In this document: positions 28,020-34,382 of the stretch, one piece after another
Numbering within the stretch: the stretch's first letter is position 1
Layout: the number at the start of each line of letters is the position of its first letter
Assembly: GCF_014837245.1 (NCBI RefSeq)
Contig: NZ_JACYFU010000001.1
Coordinates: 1-64,000 of the forward strand
DNA from: Devosia oryzisoli
GTDB taxonomy: Bacteria > Pseudomonadota > Alphaproteobacteria > Rhizobiales > Devosiaceae
DNA: 64,000 bases
Direction of reading: 5' to 3'
The notes under the pieces: generated by a model
Seen by the model: the letters and a program-made list of their open reading frames with translations, nothing else
The model's database searches: none
Told to the model about the DNA's origin: nothing
Translations under genes and position numbers: made by a program

Positions 28020-28670
28020 ATGCGCAGTGCTTTGATCGTCTACGGTGGCTGGGAAGGCCATGATCCGGAGGAGTGTGCGGCCATCTATCGCCGCTGGCTT
28101 CACGAAGACGGCTTCTCGGTCCGCATGGCGACAGAGACCAGCGCCTTTGCCGATCCCTCCATTCACGAACTCTCCCTGATCGTGCCGATCTTCACGATGA
28201 GCAAGATCGCCAAGGAAGAGGTGGAAAACCTGACCGCGGCGGTGCGCGGCGGCGTCGGTCTTGCCGGCCACCACGGCGGCATGAGCGACGCTTTCCGCGA
28301 GGCGGTGGACTACCAGTTCATGGTGGGCGGGCAGTGGGTGGCCCATCCGGGCAACATCATCGACTATACCGTCGACGTCGCCAAGCCGGATGATCCGATC
28401 ATGGCCGGCATCAAGTCGTTCCCCTACACCTCCGAGCAGTACTACATGCATGTCGATCCGGCGATCGAGGTGCTGGCGACCACCACCTTCACGGGCGAAC
28501 ATGCTCCGTGGATCGAGGGCGTCGTGATGCCGGTGGTGTGGAAGCATCGCTACGGCCAGGGCCGCGTGTTCCACAACACGCTCGGTCACCGCGCCAAGGA
28601 GTTCGAGAACTCCAACATGGCCACGATCATGCGCCGCGGCATCAATTGGGCGGCGCGCGAGGAGGCTTAG
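28020..28670 (+). CDS. Stand-alone ThuA-like domain protein
   Basis: A 216-residue cytosolic protein of the ThuA-like fold (glutamine-amidotransferase-like). It shows ALIVYGGWEGHDPEE at the N-terminus, VRGGVGLAGHHGGMSDAF at the position of the nucleophile elbow, and PVVWKHRYGQGRVFHNTLGHRAKEF, the family C-terminal histidine motif. It is clearly distinct from the operonic ThuA (262 residues). Such paralogues often accompany sugar dehydrogenases, but none is adjacent here. GCGGGG lies before the ATG. A 236-bp gap with no visible gene separates it from the divergent 5'-nucleotidase gene. Confidence 0.85.
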   Translation: MRSALIVYGGWEGHDPEECAAIYRRWLHEDGFSVRMATETSAFADPSIHELSLIVPIFTMSKIAKEEVENLTAAVRGGVGLAGHHGGMSDAFREAVDYQFMVGGQWVAHPGNIIDYTVDVAKPDDPIMAGIKSFPYTSEQYYMHVDPAIEVLATTTFTGEHAPWIEGVVMPVVWKHRYGQGRVFHNTLGHRAKEFENSNMATIMRRGINWAAREEA

Positions 28671-29309
28671 CTACCAGCGCAAGGCGAAACGGCCGATGAC
28701 CGTGCCCAGCGCCACGGTCATGGCCATGCCCAGCGTGTACCAGACGGCCATGAACATCATGCCCGTTTCCCCACAGTAAAAGGCATAGACGAGGGCGCCG
28801 AAGCCGGCGGCGACGAGCCCGGCGGCCGTGCCTGCCTGCGTTGGCGAGCGTGGGGCCGTGGAGCGCAGGGCAAGGAGCAGCGACAGCAACACCGGCAATC
28901 CGGTGAGCGTAATGAGCCAGGGGCAGACCATGGCCGTCCTCCCCATCAGCTCCTCGCGCGCCCAGCCCTGGTGCATCCACCCCATGGTCCCAAGTCCGAG
29001 GGCCAGCACGACCAGAAGGCCGGCAGCCGCAAAGGGCCAGACGATGCGCCCATGGGGGCGCGCCAGGGCCGGAGCGGCGGCGAGGCCCAGAAGGCCGAAG
29101 GCAAGGGTATATCCGGCCTTGGTCCAGAACATGGGGCTGCCATAGGCGCCCCCGAACGGGCGCCCCATCGTCAGGTCGAGAAACAGATAGGCACCCACCA
29201 CGGTGATCGCGCAGCCAAGCGCCATGGCGGCCAGAATCCGCCGCTCCAGCGTACGGGGACGCACCGGATGCAGGTCCGCGGCGAGGCGGTTGATCAGTTC
29301 GTCGGTCAT
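28671..29309 (-). CDS. nrsF: NrsF-like (DUF1109) membrane anti-sigma factor
   Basis: A 212-residue polytopic protein. A cytoplasmic N-terminal segment (about 1-25, MTDELINRLAADLHPVRP) is followed by six hydrophobic helices, as in DUF1109/NrsF proteins. NrsF proteins hold SigF-type ECF factors inactive at the inner membrane and release them on oxidative or metal stress, with cysteines used in sensing. Candidate cysteines here lie at VCPWLI and FYCGETG in the membrane part. The start overlaps the sigma-factor stop codon (ATGA), so the two are co-translated, the standard sigma/anti-sigma arrangement. Confidence 0.88.
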   Translation of the reverse strand: MTDELINRLAADLHPVRPRTLERRILAAMALGCAITVVGAYLFLDLTMGRPFGGAYGSPMFWTKAGYTLAFGLLGLAAAPALARPHGRIVWPFAAAGLLVVLALGLGTMGWMHQGWAREELMGRTAMVCPWLITLTGLPVLLSLLLALRSTAPRSPTQAGTAAGLVAAGFGALVYAFYCGETGMMFMAVWYTLGMAMTVALGTVIGRFALRW

Positions 29310-29857
29310 TTTGCGCCTCCCGCAAAGCGGGCCATGAGAGATTTGAGGCCGCGATGAATGGCGACCTTGGCCGCCGTCTCGCTCATGCCGTGACGGGCGG
29401 CCGCTTCCGCGACGCTCGCCCCTTCCAGCCGCGTCTCGCGGATCAGCGCCCCCGTCCGCTCGGGCACATCCGCCAGAATGGTCTCCACGTCCCGCCGGTC
29501 CGCCGCATTGGCGCTGTCGTCCGCCGCGAAGATCGGGGCGTCGTCATCGAGATGGACGATGGGTCGGATGGCATGATGGCGAACATGATCCACGAATTTG
29601 TGGTGCGCGATGGCGTGCAGCCAGGCGGTGAAGGGGCGGCTGCGATCATAGGTCATGCGGCGCCGGTGCACGGCGAGAAGCGTTTCCTGCACAAGGTCCT
29701 CCGCGTGGGACGCCTGCGCCGGCGTCAGTCGCCGGGCAAACCAGGGACGTAGATAGCGCGTCAATTCGGACAGCAGCCGGCGATATGCCCCGGCATCGCC
29801 ATCCAGCGCCGCCACCATGAGCGCGCGCAGCCGCATCTCCGTGGTGTCCGCCTGCAT
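29306..29857 (-). CDS. ECF sigma factor, SigF/EcfF type
   Basis: A 183-residue ECF RNA polymerase sigma factor. Region 2 includes HAEDLVQETLLAVHRRRMTYDRSRPFTAWLHAIAHHKF and region 4 GASVAEAAARHGMSETAAKVAIHRGLKSL. It is encoded directly upstream of a NrsF-like anti-sigma factor and divergent from a Met-rich peptide / cytochrome b / molybdoenzyme operon. A GTAACC-N15-CGAA promoter ends only about 11 bp before the chosen ATG (MQADTTEM). The mRNA would therefore be almost leaderless, or translation starts at MRLRALM seven codons later; GGAG before the first ATG favours the former. Confidence 0.92.
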   Translation of the reverse strand: MQADTTEMRLRALMVAALDGDAGAYRRLLSELTRYLRPWFARRLTPAQASHAEDLVQETLLAVHRRRMTYDRSRPFTAWLHAIAHHKFVDHVRHHAIRPIVHLDDDAPIFAADDSANAADRRDVETILADVPERTGALIRETRLEGASVAEAAARHGMSETAAKVAIHRGLKSLMARFAGGAK

Positions 29858-29867
29858 CAGGACTCCA

Positions 29868-29892
29868 TTCGCTGTTCCCGATGAGAGGTTAC
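29868..29892 (-). promoter_or_regulatory. ECF promoter for the sigma/anti-sigma operon
   Basis: On the minus strand GTAACC (29892-29887) and CGAATGG (CGAA at 29871-29868) are separated by 15 bp. The elements match the plus-strand promoter at 29939-29964, implying autoregulation by the ECF factor. Confidence 0.6.
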
Positions 29893-29938
29893 ACCCAGCG
29901 CCAGGAAAAGCGAGCGGCGTAAAAATGCTCCTCCTGAG

Positions 29939-29964
29939 GTAACCGCGGCGATCGCCATGGCGAA
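29939..29964 (+). promoter_or_regulatory. ECF promoter for the Met-rich peptide operon
   Basis: GTAACC (29939-29944), 16 bp, then CGAATGG (CGAA at 29961-29964). The transcription start would be near 29971, about 46 nt before the Met-rich gene. GTAACC/CGAA corresponds, as far as I recall, to the SigF consensus described in Caulobacter. Confidence 0.65.
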
Positions 29965-30016
29965 TGGCCTCCCGAGCCGCAACGGAGGGTTGCGGCATCA
30001 GACCGGGAGATTTTCA

Positions 30017-30301
30017 ATGTCCGCAAAGTTCATGAGCATCGCCGCTGCCCTTGTCCTGGCAAGTGCCGGAGCCGCCGCAGCGCAGGACGCAATGTCCACC
30101 GACACCATCGGGTCGAGCGCCATGGCGCCCATGATGAGCGACGACGATCTGGCAAAGTGCCTCGAACAGGCCAGGGCCATTACCTTCCCCGAGGTCGCCA
30201 TGGCCGCAGAACAGGCTTGCCACAGCCTGCAGAATGGCGAGGAAGTGATGGGCGGCGACGCCATGGGGGGCGGAGCCATGTCGTCATCGAACCCGATGTA
30301 G
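30017..30301 (+). CDS. Secreted methionine-rich small protein (MrpX-like)
   Basis: A 94-residue precursor with a signal peptide (residues 1-22, AAA|QDAM). The 72-residue mature part has nine methionines (26, 36, 39, 40, 62, 78, 83, 88, 94), clustered at both ends, around a short helical core with two cysteines (Cys48, Cys68: DDDLAKCLEQAR and AEQACHSLQ). It is first in an ECF-controlled operon with a cytochrome b and a YedY-type molybdoenzyme. In Azospira, the SigF-controlled Met-rich peptide MrpX is oxidised by hypochlorite and re-reduced by YedY; the same role is proposed here by context and composition, not homology. GGGAG lies eight bases before the ATG. Confidence 0.72.
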   Translation: MSAKFMSIAAALVLASAGAAAAQDAMSTDTIGSSAMAPMMSDDDLAKCLEQARAITFPEVAMAAEQACHSLQNGEEVMGGDAMGGGAMSSSNPM

Positions 30302-30328
30302 GCATAACATCGGCGTGATGATGAACAG

Positions 30329-30359
30329 CTGCCCGAACGGTTATCGTTGCTTCGGGCAG
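30329..30359 (+). other. Intercistronic hairpin after the Met-rich gene
   Basis: CTGCCCGAA and TTCGGGCAG form a perfect 9-bp stem with a 13-nt loop and no strong T-run. It may reduce read-through so that the small peptide is made in excess over the redox enzymes. Confidence 0.5.
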
Positions 30360-30384
30360 ACCATTCTTTAGGGCGGGGAAGCAT

Positions 30385-31230
30385 ATGGACGACCAGAGTC
30401 TGCCAGCCAGCAGAGGGCCACTGATCTATCGGCAATCGATCTGGACGCGCCTCACCCATTGGGTGTGGGTCTTGTGTCTCTTTTTCCTGCTGCTATCGGG
30501 CCTGCAGATCTTCAACGCTCATCCCGCCCTCTATATCGGGCAGGAGTCGGGCTTTGAGTACGACAACGCCATCCTCAGGATCGGCGCCGTCAACACGCCC
30601 GATGGTCCGCGCGGACAAACGACATTGTTCGGCCAGACCTACGATACGACCGGGATGCTCGAGATGAGCGGATCGGCCGACAACCCTACCTTCACCGGCT
30701 TTCCCGGCGCCGTGACCATTCCCTCGTACCGGGACCTGGCGACGGGGCGCGTCGTGCACTTCTTCTTCGCCTGGCTGTTGGTCGGCACCCTGTTCGTATG
30801 GTTCCTCGCCAGCCTGATCAATGGCCACATCCGTCGCGATCTGGTGCCCAAAGGGCGTGACGTGACGGGTCTGCCGCGCGACGTATTGGATCACGTCCGC
30901 TTCCGCTTCCGTCACGGGCGCTCCTATGCGCCGCTCCAGAAGCTGAGCTATCTCGTGGTGTTCGTCGTCCTCTTTCCGCTGATCATCCTCACGGGCCTCA
31001 CCATGAGCCCGGGCATGGACGCCGCCTGGCCCTGGCTGCTTGACCTCTTCGGGGGACGGCAGACGGCGCGGACGATTCATTTCATCACCATGAGCCTGCT
31101 GGTGCTGTTCTTTGTCGTCCATGTCATCATGGTGGTGCTGGCCGGGCCGATCAACGAGCTGCGCTCCATGATCACCGGCTGGTATCGCGCCAGCCCGGGT
31201 ACGGCGCGCGAGGCGGGAGACAAGCTATGA
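30385..31230 (+). CDS. Membrane cytochrome b (b561 / formate-dehydrogenase-gamma-like superfamily)
   Basis: A 281-residue inner-membrane protein with four main helices and histidines placed for b-haem: WTRLTHWVWVLC, GRVVHFFFAWLL, ARTIHFITMS and FFVVHVIMVV. A 65-residue periplasmic insertion follows helix 1 (about 45-115), which YedZ/MsrQ proteins lack. It overlaps the molybdoenzyme gene by four bases (ATGA) and most likely passes quinol electrons to that periplasmic enzyme, as MsrQ does for MsrP, but it is a different cytochrome family from MsrQ. It is second in the ECF-controlled operon. Confidence 0.85.
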   Translation: MDDQSLPASRGPLIYRQSIWTRLTHWVWVLCLFFLLLSGLQIFNAHPALYIGQESGFEYDNAILRIGAVNTPDGPRGQTTLFGQTYDTTGMLEMSGSADNPTFTGFPGAVTIPSYRDLATGRVVHFFFAWLLVGTLFVWFLASLINGHIRRDLVPKGRDVTGLPRDVLDHVRFRFRHGRSYAPLQKLSYLVVFVVLFPLIILTGLTMSPGMDAAWPWLLDLFGGRQTARTIHFITMSLLVLFFVVHVIMVVLAGPINELRSMITGWYRASPGTAREAGDKL

Positions 31231-32018
31231 GCAATCTGATCATCAACCGCCGGCGCTTCCTCATGGGTTCGGCGGCCGCCGGTTCGGGGCTCCTGCTCTC
31301 GGGCTGCGACCAGTTCGATTTCCTGGGGCAGCGGGACAATGGGGTGCGCAATGTCATCGAGCAGGCGAACGTGCTCACCTACAAGGCGCAGCGCGCCCTG
31401 ATCGGCGACCAGACGCTGGCGCGCGAGTACAGCGCCAGCGAAATCCGCCAGGGGCAGAAGCCAAACGGGTCAACCGAACCATCCACCCCCGAATACATGT
31501 TCCTGCGCCAGCAGAACTTTGCGCCCTACAAGCTCAAGGTCACCGGCATGGTCGATCGGGAGATCGAGTTCTCGCTCGGCGAGTTGCGCAACATGCCGGC
31601 CCGCTCGCAGATCACCCGGCACGATTGCGTCGAGGGCTGGAGCTGCATTGCCAAGTGGACCGGCACGCCCCTGGGGCCCGTACTCGACCAGGCGGGCGTC
31701 AAGCCCGGAGCCCGCTTCTGCGTCTACCATTGCTTCGACAACATCCAGCGCACGCTGAGCGGCGACATCTTCTACTATGAGAGCTCGGACCTCATCGACG
31801 CTTACCACCCGCAGACCATCCTGGCTTATGGGTTGAACGATCAGGTCCTTCCCGTCGCCAACGGCGCGCCGGTTCGGCTGCGGATCGAGCGGGCGCTGGG
31901 CTACAAGCAGCCCAAATACCTGCACACGATCCAACTCGTCGACGACCTCACGCCCTTTGGCCTCGGCAAGGGCGGCTATTGGCCCGACAATGGCTATGAC
32001 TGGTATGGCGGCATCTAG
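31227..32018 (+). CDS. Tat-exported molybdopterin oxidoreductase, YedY/sulfite-oxidase fold, probable lipoprotein
   Basis: A 263-residue protein. The N-terminus has a twin-arginine signal (NRRRFLMGSAAAGSG) ending in a lipobox, LLLSGC, with Cys27 as likely lipidation site. The sulfite-oxidase-like Moco domain follows (about 95-245), with RHDCVEGWSCIAKWTGTPL (Cys134 the probable Mo ligand), VYHCFDNIQRTLSGDIFYYE, and VANGAPVRLRIERALGYKQPKYLHTIQLVDD. It is somewhat shorter than E. coli MsrP. Its cytochrome b partner is encoded by the overlapping upstream gene. By context it probably reduces oxidised methionines or another periplasmic S/N-oxide; the substrate is inferred. Confidence 0.88.
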   Translation: MSNLIINRRRFLMGSAAAGSGLLLSGCDQFDFLGQRDNGVRNVIEQANVLTYKAQRALIGDQTLAREYSASEIRQGQKPNGSTEPSTPEYMFLRQQNFAPYKLKVTGMVDREIEFSLGELRNMPARSQITRHDCVEGWSCIAKWTGTPLGPVLDQAGVKPGARFCVYHCFDNIQRTLSGDIFYYESSDLIDAYHPQTILAYGLNDQVLPVANGAPVRLRIERALGYKQPKYLHTIQLVDDLTPFGLGKGGYWPDNGYDWYGGI

Positions 32019-32040
32019 CTGCCGTATGGCCGGGAAAAGA

Positions 32041-32068
32041 AAGGCCCGGCTTGGCCGGGCCTTCGTTG
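32041..32068. terminator. Bidirectional terminator
   Basis: A perfect 10-bp stem AAGGCCCGGC / GCCGGGCCTT with a TTG loop lies between the convergent molybdoenzyme and secreted-protein genes, preceded by AAAAGA and followed by TCGTT. Confidence 0.8.
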
Positions 32069-32581
32069 TCAGTCGAGAGCGTCGCCGGTGAAGCCGGCCT
32101 CCTGACACATCTCGAGCGTGATCGTGGTGACGTCGAAGCTGCGATTGACGCTTTCGGTCCGCTCGCTCGACGCATCGTCGTCGTCTTCTGCGCTGGCCGC
32201 AGCATCGCTATCCGCCTGGTCATCCATGGTGGCGGAGTTCGCCGCAGTGCTCGTTGCGGCTCCTGCATTGCCCGATGCGCCGGCGTCTGTGCTGGTGGTC
32301 GCGCCGGTCGGTGCATTTTTCTCGTTGGTCACATCCGTTGTCGCCGTGGCGCTTTCGGTCTGCTCTTCGGTCATCGTGCTTTCAGGCTCTTGCGTGCCCG
32401 TCAGGCCCTGCTGCGCCTGAAGTTCTCGACACCAGTCCTTCACGGCGGGAATCTGCTCGGCCGGGATGATCTGGTCCCCGATCGTCAGATCCTCGGCCTT
32501 GGCGTCCTGGGCGTAGGCCGCTCCGGCGAGGAAAAGGCCGGCGAGCGGGCTGAGAATGGCGGCAGTCGCGAAACGTTTCAT
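32069..32581 (-). CDS. Secreted Ala/Thr/Asp-rich acidic protein with two terminal cysteines
   Basis: A 170-residue precursor with a signal peptide (residues 1-24, AYA|QDAK). An N-terminal segment has one cysteine (IPAVKDWCRELQAQQG), a long low-complexity middle (about 60-140) is rich in Thr, Ala, Ser, Asp and Glu (ATATTDVTNEKNAPTGAT, DDDDASS), and a short C-terminal motif is ITLEMCQEAGFTGDALD. The two cysteines flank the disordered region. No family is recognised. It converges on the ECF-controlled molybdoenzyme operon and shares its terminator, but I find no matching ECF promoter upstream. A good ribosome site (GAGGAGAC) lies before the ATG. Confidence 0.65.
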   Translation of the reverse strand: MKRFATAAILSPLAGLFLAGAAYAQDAKAEDLTIGDQIIPAEQIPAVKDWCRELQAQQGLTGTQEPESTMTEEQTESATATTDVTNEKNAPTGATTSTDAGASGNAGAATSTAANSATMDDQADSDAAASAEDDDDASSERTESVNRSFDVTTITLEMCQEAGFTGDALD

Positions 32582-32922
32582 GTCGATGTCTCCTCTCGAT
32601 GGGTCGTTCGGCCAATGCAGCAGGCCGCCGCATGTTGCCCGGACTCTCCGGGGTTAAGAGGGGCCTGCGGCCATCGGCATGGGCCATATGCGCCGACGGC
32701 GCTTGCTTTCGGCCGGCTTTTGACCCATATCGGGTGCACGTCGCGGCTGAACTGCCGCCGATGGACTTCTCTTCTTACTCAAGCGGTGAGCGGCGAAGTC
32801 GACCCGAACCGAAGATACGGTGATCGGGTTTGAGCCAGCACCCGCGCGATATTTCCTATCGCCCGATTGCATTTTCCCCTGGCGCTGCCTGTCCGGCAGG
32901 GCCCTCGCGTGCTTTGCGCGCC
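32582..32922. other. 341-bp intergenic region with the rhlE leader
   Basis: This gap separates the divergent secreted-protein and helicase genes. It contains short inverted repeats (ACCCATATCGGGT near 32725, CCTGTCCGGCAGG near 32889). No gene or clear sigma-70 promoter was found. A long structured leader is common in front of DEAD-box helicase genes, which are often cold-regulated; that is only inference here. Confidence 0.4.
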
Positions 32923-34317
32923 ATGAAAGACAAGCATTTGACTGATTTTTCTTCACTCGGCCTCCCCCAGAACCTGCTCGATGGTCTCAGCCGCGCCGGC
33001 TTCGAGACGCCGACCAAAATCCAGGAACAGGCCATCCCCAAGCTGCTCGAGGGCCGCGATGTCATGGGCATTGCCCAGACGGGCTCGGGCAAGACCGCAG
33101 CCTTCGGCCTCCCCATTCTCGCCGGGATCGGCGAGTTGACCGGCCGGGCCCGGCCGTTGACGACGCGCGCGCTGATCCTGGCGCCGACGCGCGAACTGGC
33201 GGTCCAGATCGACGAGAACCTGCGCAAGTGGGGCGGGGCCAAGATCAGCACCGTCCTCGTCTTGGGCGGCGTGTCGCGCAATGCGCAGGTGCAGAAGCTG
33301 TCGCGCGGCGTCGACATCGTCGTGGCCACGCCGGGGCGCCTCAAGGACCTCGTCGACGACGGCAAGCTGCGGCTCAACGAGACGCGCTGGTTGGTGCTGG
33401 ACGAAGCCGACCGCATGCTCGACATGGGCTTCATCGCCCCGGTCAAGGCCATCGCCAAGCTGATCGGGCCGCGTCGCCAGACCATGCTGTTCTCCGCCAC
33501 CATGGCGGCGGAAATCGAAGACCTCGCCAAGGGTCTCCTCAAGGACCCGGTCAAGGTCGAGGCGGCCCCGCAGGGGTCGACCGTGGTCAAGATCGACCAG
33601 CGGGTGATCCTGTCGGGGTCCAAGGCCAAGCGCGGTGTGCTCAACGATCTTTTGGCCGATACGGCCGAGGGCATGGATCGGGTCATCGTCTTTGCCCGCA
33701 CCAAGCATGGCGCCGATCGCGTGGCCAAGAACCTGGCGATCGACGGGCATGACGCTGCCGCTATCCACGGGAACAAGAGCCAGAACGCGCGCCAGGCTGC
33801 GCTCAAGGGTTTTGCCAGCGGCTCGGTGCGCATTCTCGTCGCCACCGATATCGCCGCGCGCGGCATCGACGTGCAGGGCATTACCCATGTGGTGAACTAC
33901 GATCTGCCCGACGACGCCGAGAACTACGTCCACCGCATCGGCCGCACGGGTCGGAACGGCGCCACCGGCATCGCCATCACGCTTTGCGATGGCACCGAGC
34001 GGCCCAAGCTGCGCGAAGTGGAAAAGCTGATCCGCCGCACGCTGCCGCTCTCGGGCGATGCGTCACTGCTCGCCGAGGCAACGGCCTCGCGGCCGGCGCC
34101 GACGCATCAGAACAAGGGCCGGCCCGGCCCGCGGACGGCACGCAACCCCAAGGCCCAGGGTGCGCCCCGGTCGGCGGACGCCGGCAAGCCGGGTGAAGGT
34201 CGTCCCGCTCAGCGCCCGCATGGAGCCAAGCCGTCTCTGGACGGCGCCAAGAAGCCCCGCTGGAACCGCTCGCGCCGTGATGCGGCAAAGTCCGGGCGCG
34301 TCGCCGCTCGGGCATAG
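32923..34317 (+). CDS. rhlE: DEAD-box ATP-dependent RNA helicase, RhlE-like
   Basis: A 464-residue RNA helicase. The Q motif and motif I are at the N-terminus (GFETPTKIQEQAIP, AQTGSGKTAAF), followed by motif Ia (PTRELAVQ), motif II (VLDEADRMLDMGF), motif III (SATMA), motif V (VATDIAARGIDVQGITHVVNYDLP) and motif VI (YVHRIGRTGRNG). Residues about 375-464 are a basic, Pro/Gly/Lys/Arg-rich tail (RPGPRTARNPKAQG) for RNA binding, typical of RhlE. Such helicases act in ribosome assembly and RNA decay, especially in the cold. The ATG at MKDKHLTDFSSLGL was chosen because it starts the conserved Q-motif region; no clear Shine-Dalgarno precedes it. Confidence 0.9.
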   Translation: MKDKHLTDFSSLGLPQNLLDGLSRAGFETPTKIQEQAIPKLLEGRDVMGIAQTGSGKTAAFGLPILAGIGELTGRARPLTTRALILAPTRELAVQIDENLRKWGGAKISTVLVLGGVSRNAQVQKLSRGVDIVVATPGRLKDLVDDGKLRLNETRWLVLDEADRMLDMGFIAPVKAIAKLIGPRRQTMLFSATMAAEIEDLAKGLLKDPVKVEAAPQGSTVVKIDQRVILSGSKAKRGVLNDLLADTAEGMDRVIVFARTKHGADRVAKNLAIDGHDAAAIHGNKSQNARQAALKGFASGSVRILVATDIAARGIDVQGITHVVNYDLPDDAENYVHRIGRTGRNGATGIAITLCDGTERPKLREVEKLIRRTLPLSGDASLLAEATASRPAPTHQNKGRPGPRTARNPKAQGAPRSADAGKPGEGRPAQRPHGAKPSLDGAKKPRWNRSRRDAAKSGRVAARA

Positions 34318-34346
34318 GCCTGGCGCTCAGTTCTCTTGCAAATAGA

Positions 34347-34374
34347 AAGGGCGGCCAGTGAGCCGCCCTTTTTC
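34347..34374. terminator. Bidirectional terminator, rhlE / otsA
   Basis: The stem AAGGGCGGC / GCCGCCCTT is followed by TTTTTC on the plus strand and preceded by an A-rich stretch for the minus strand. Confidence 0.85.
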
Positions 34375-34382
34375 TTGCCCGG

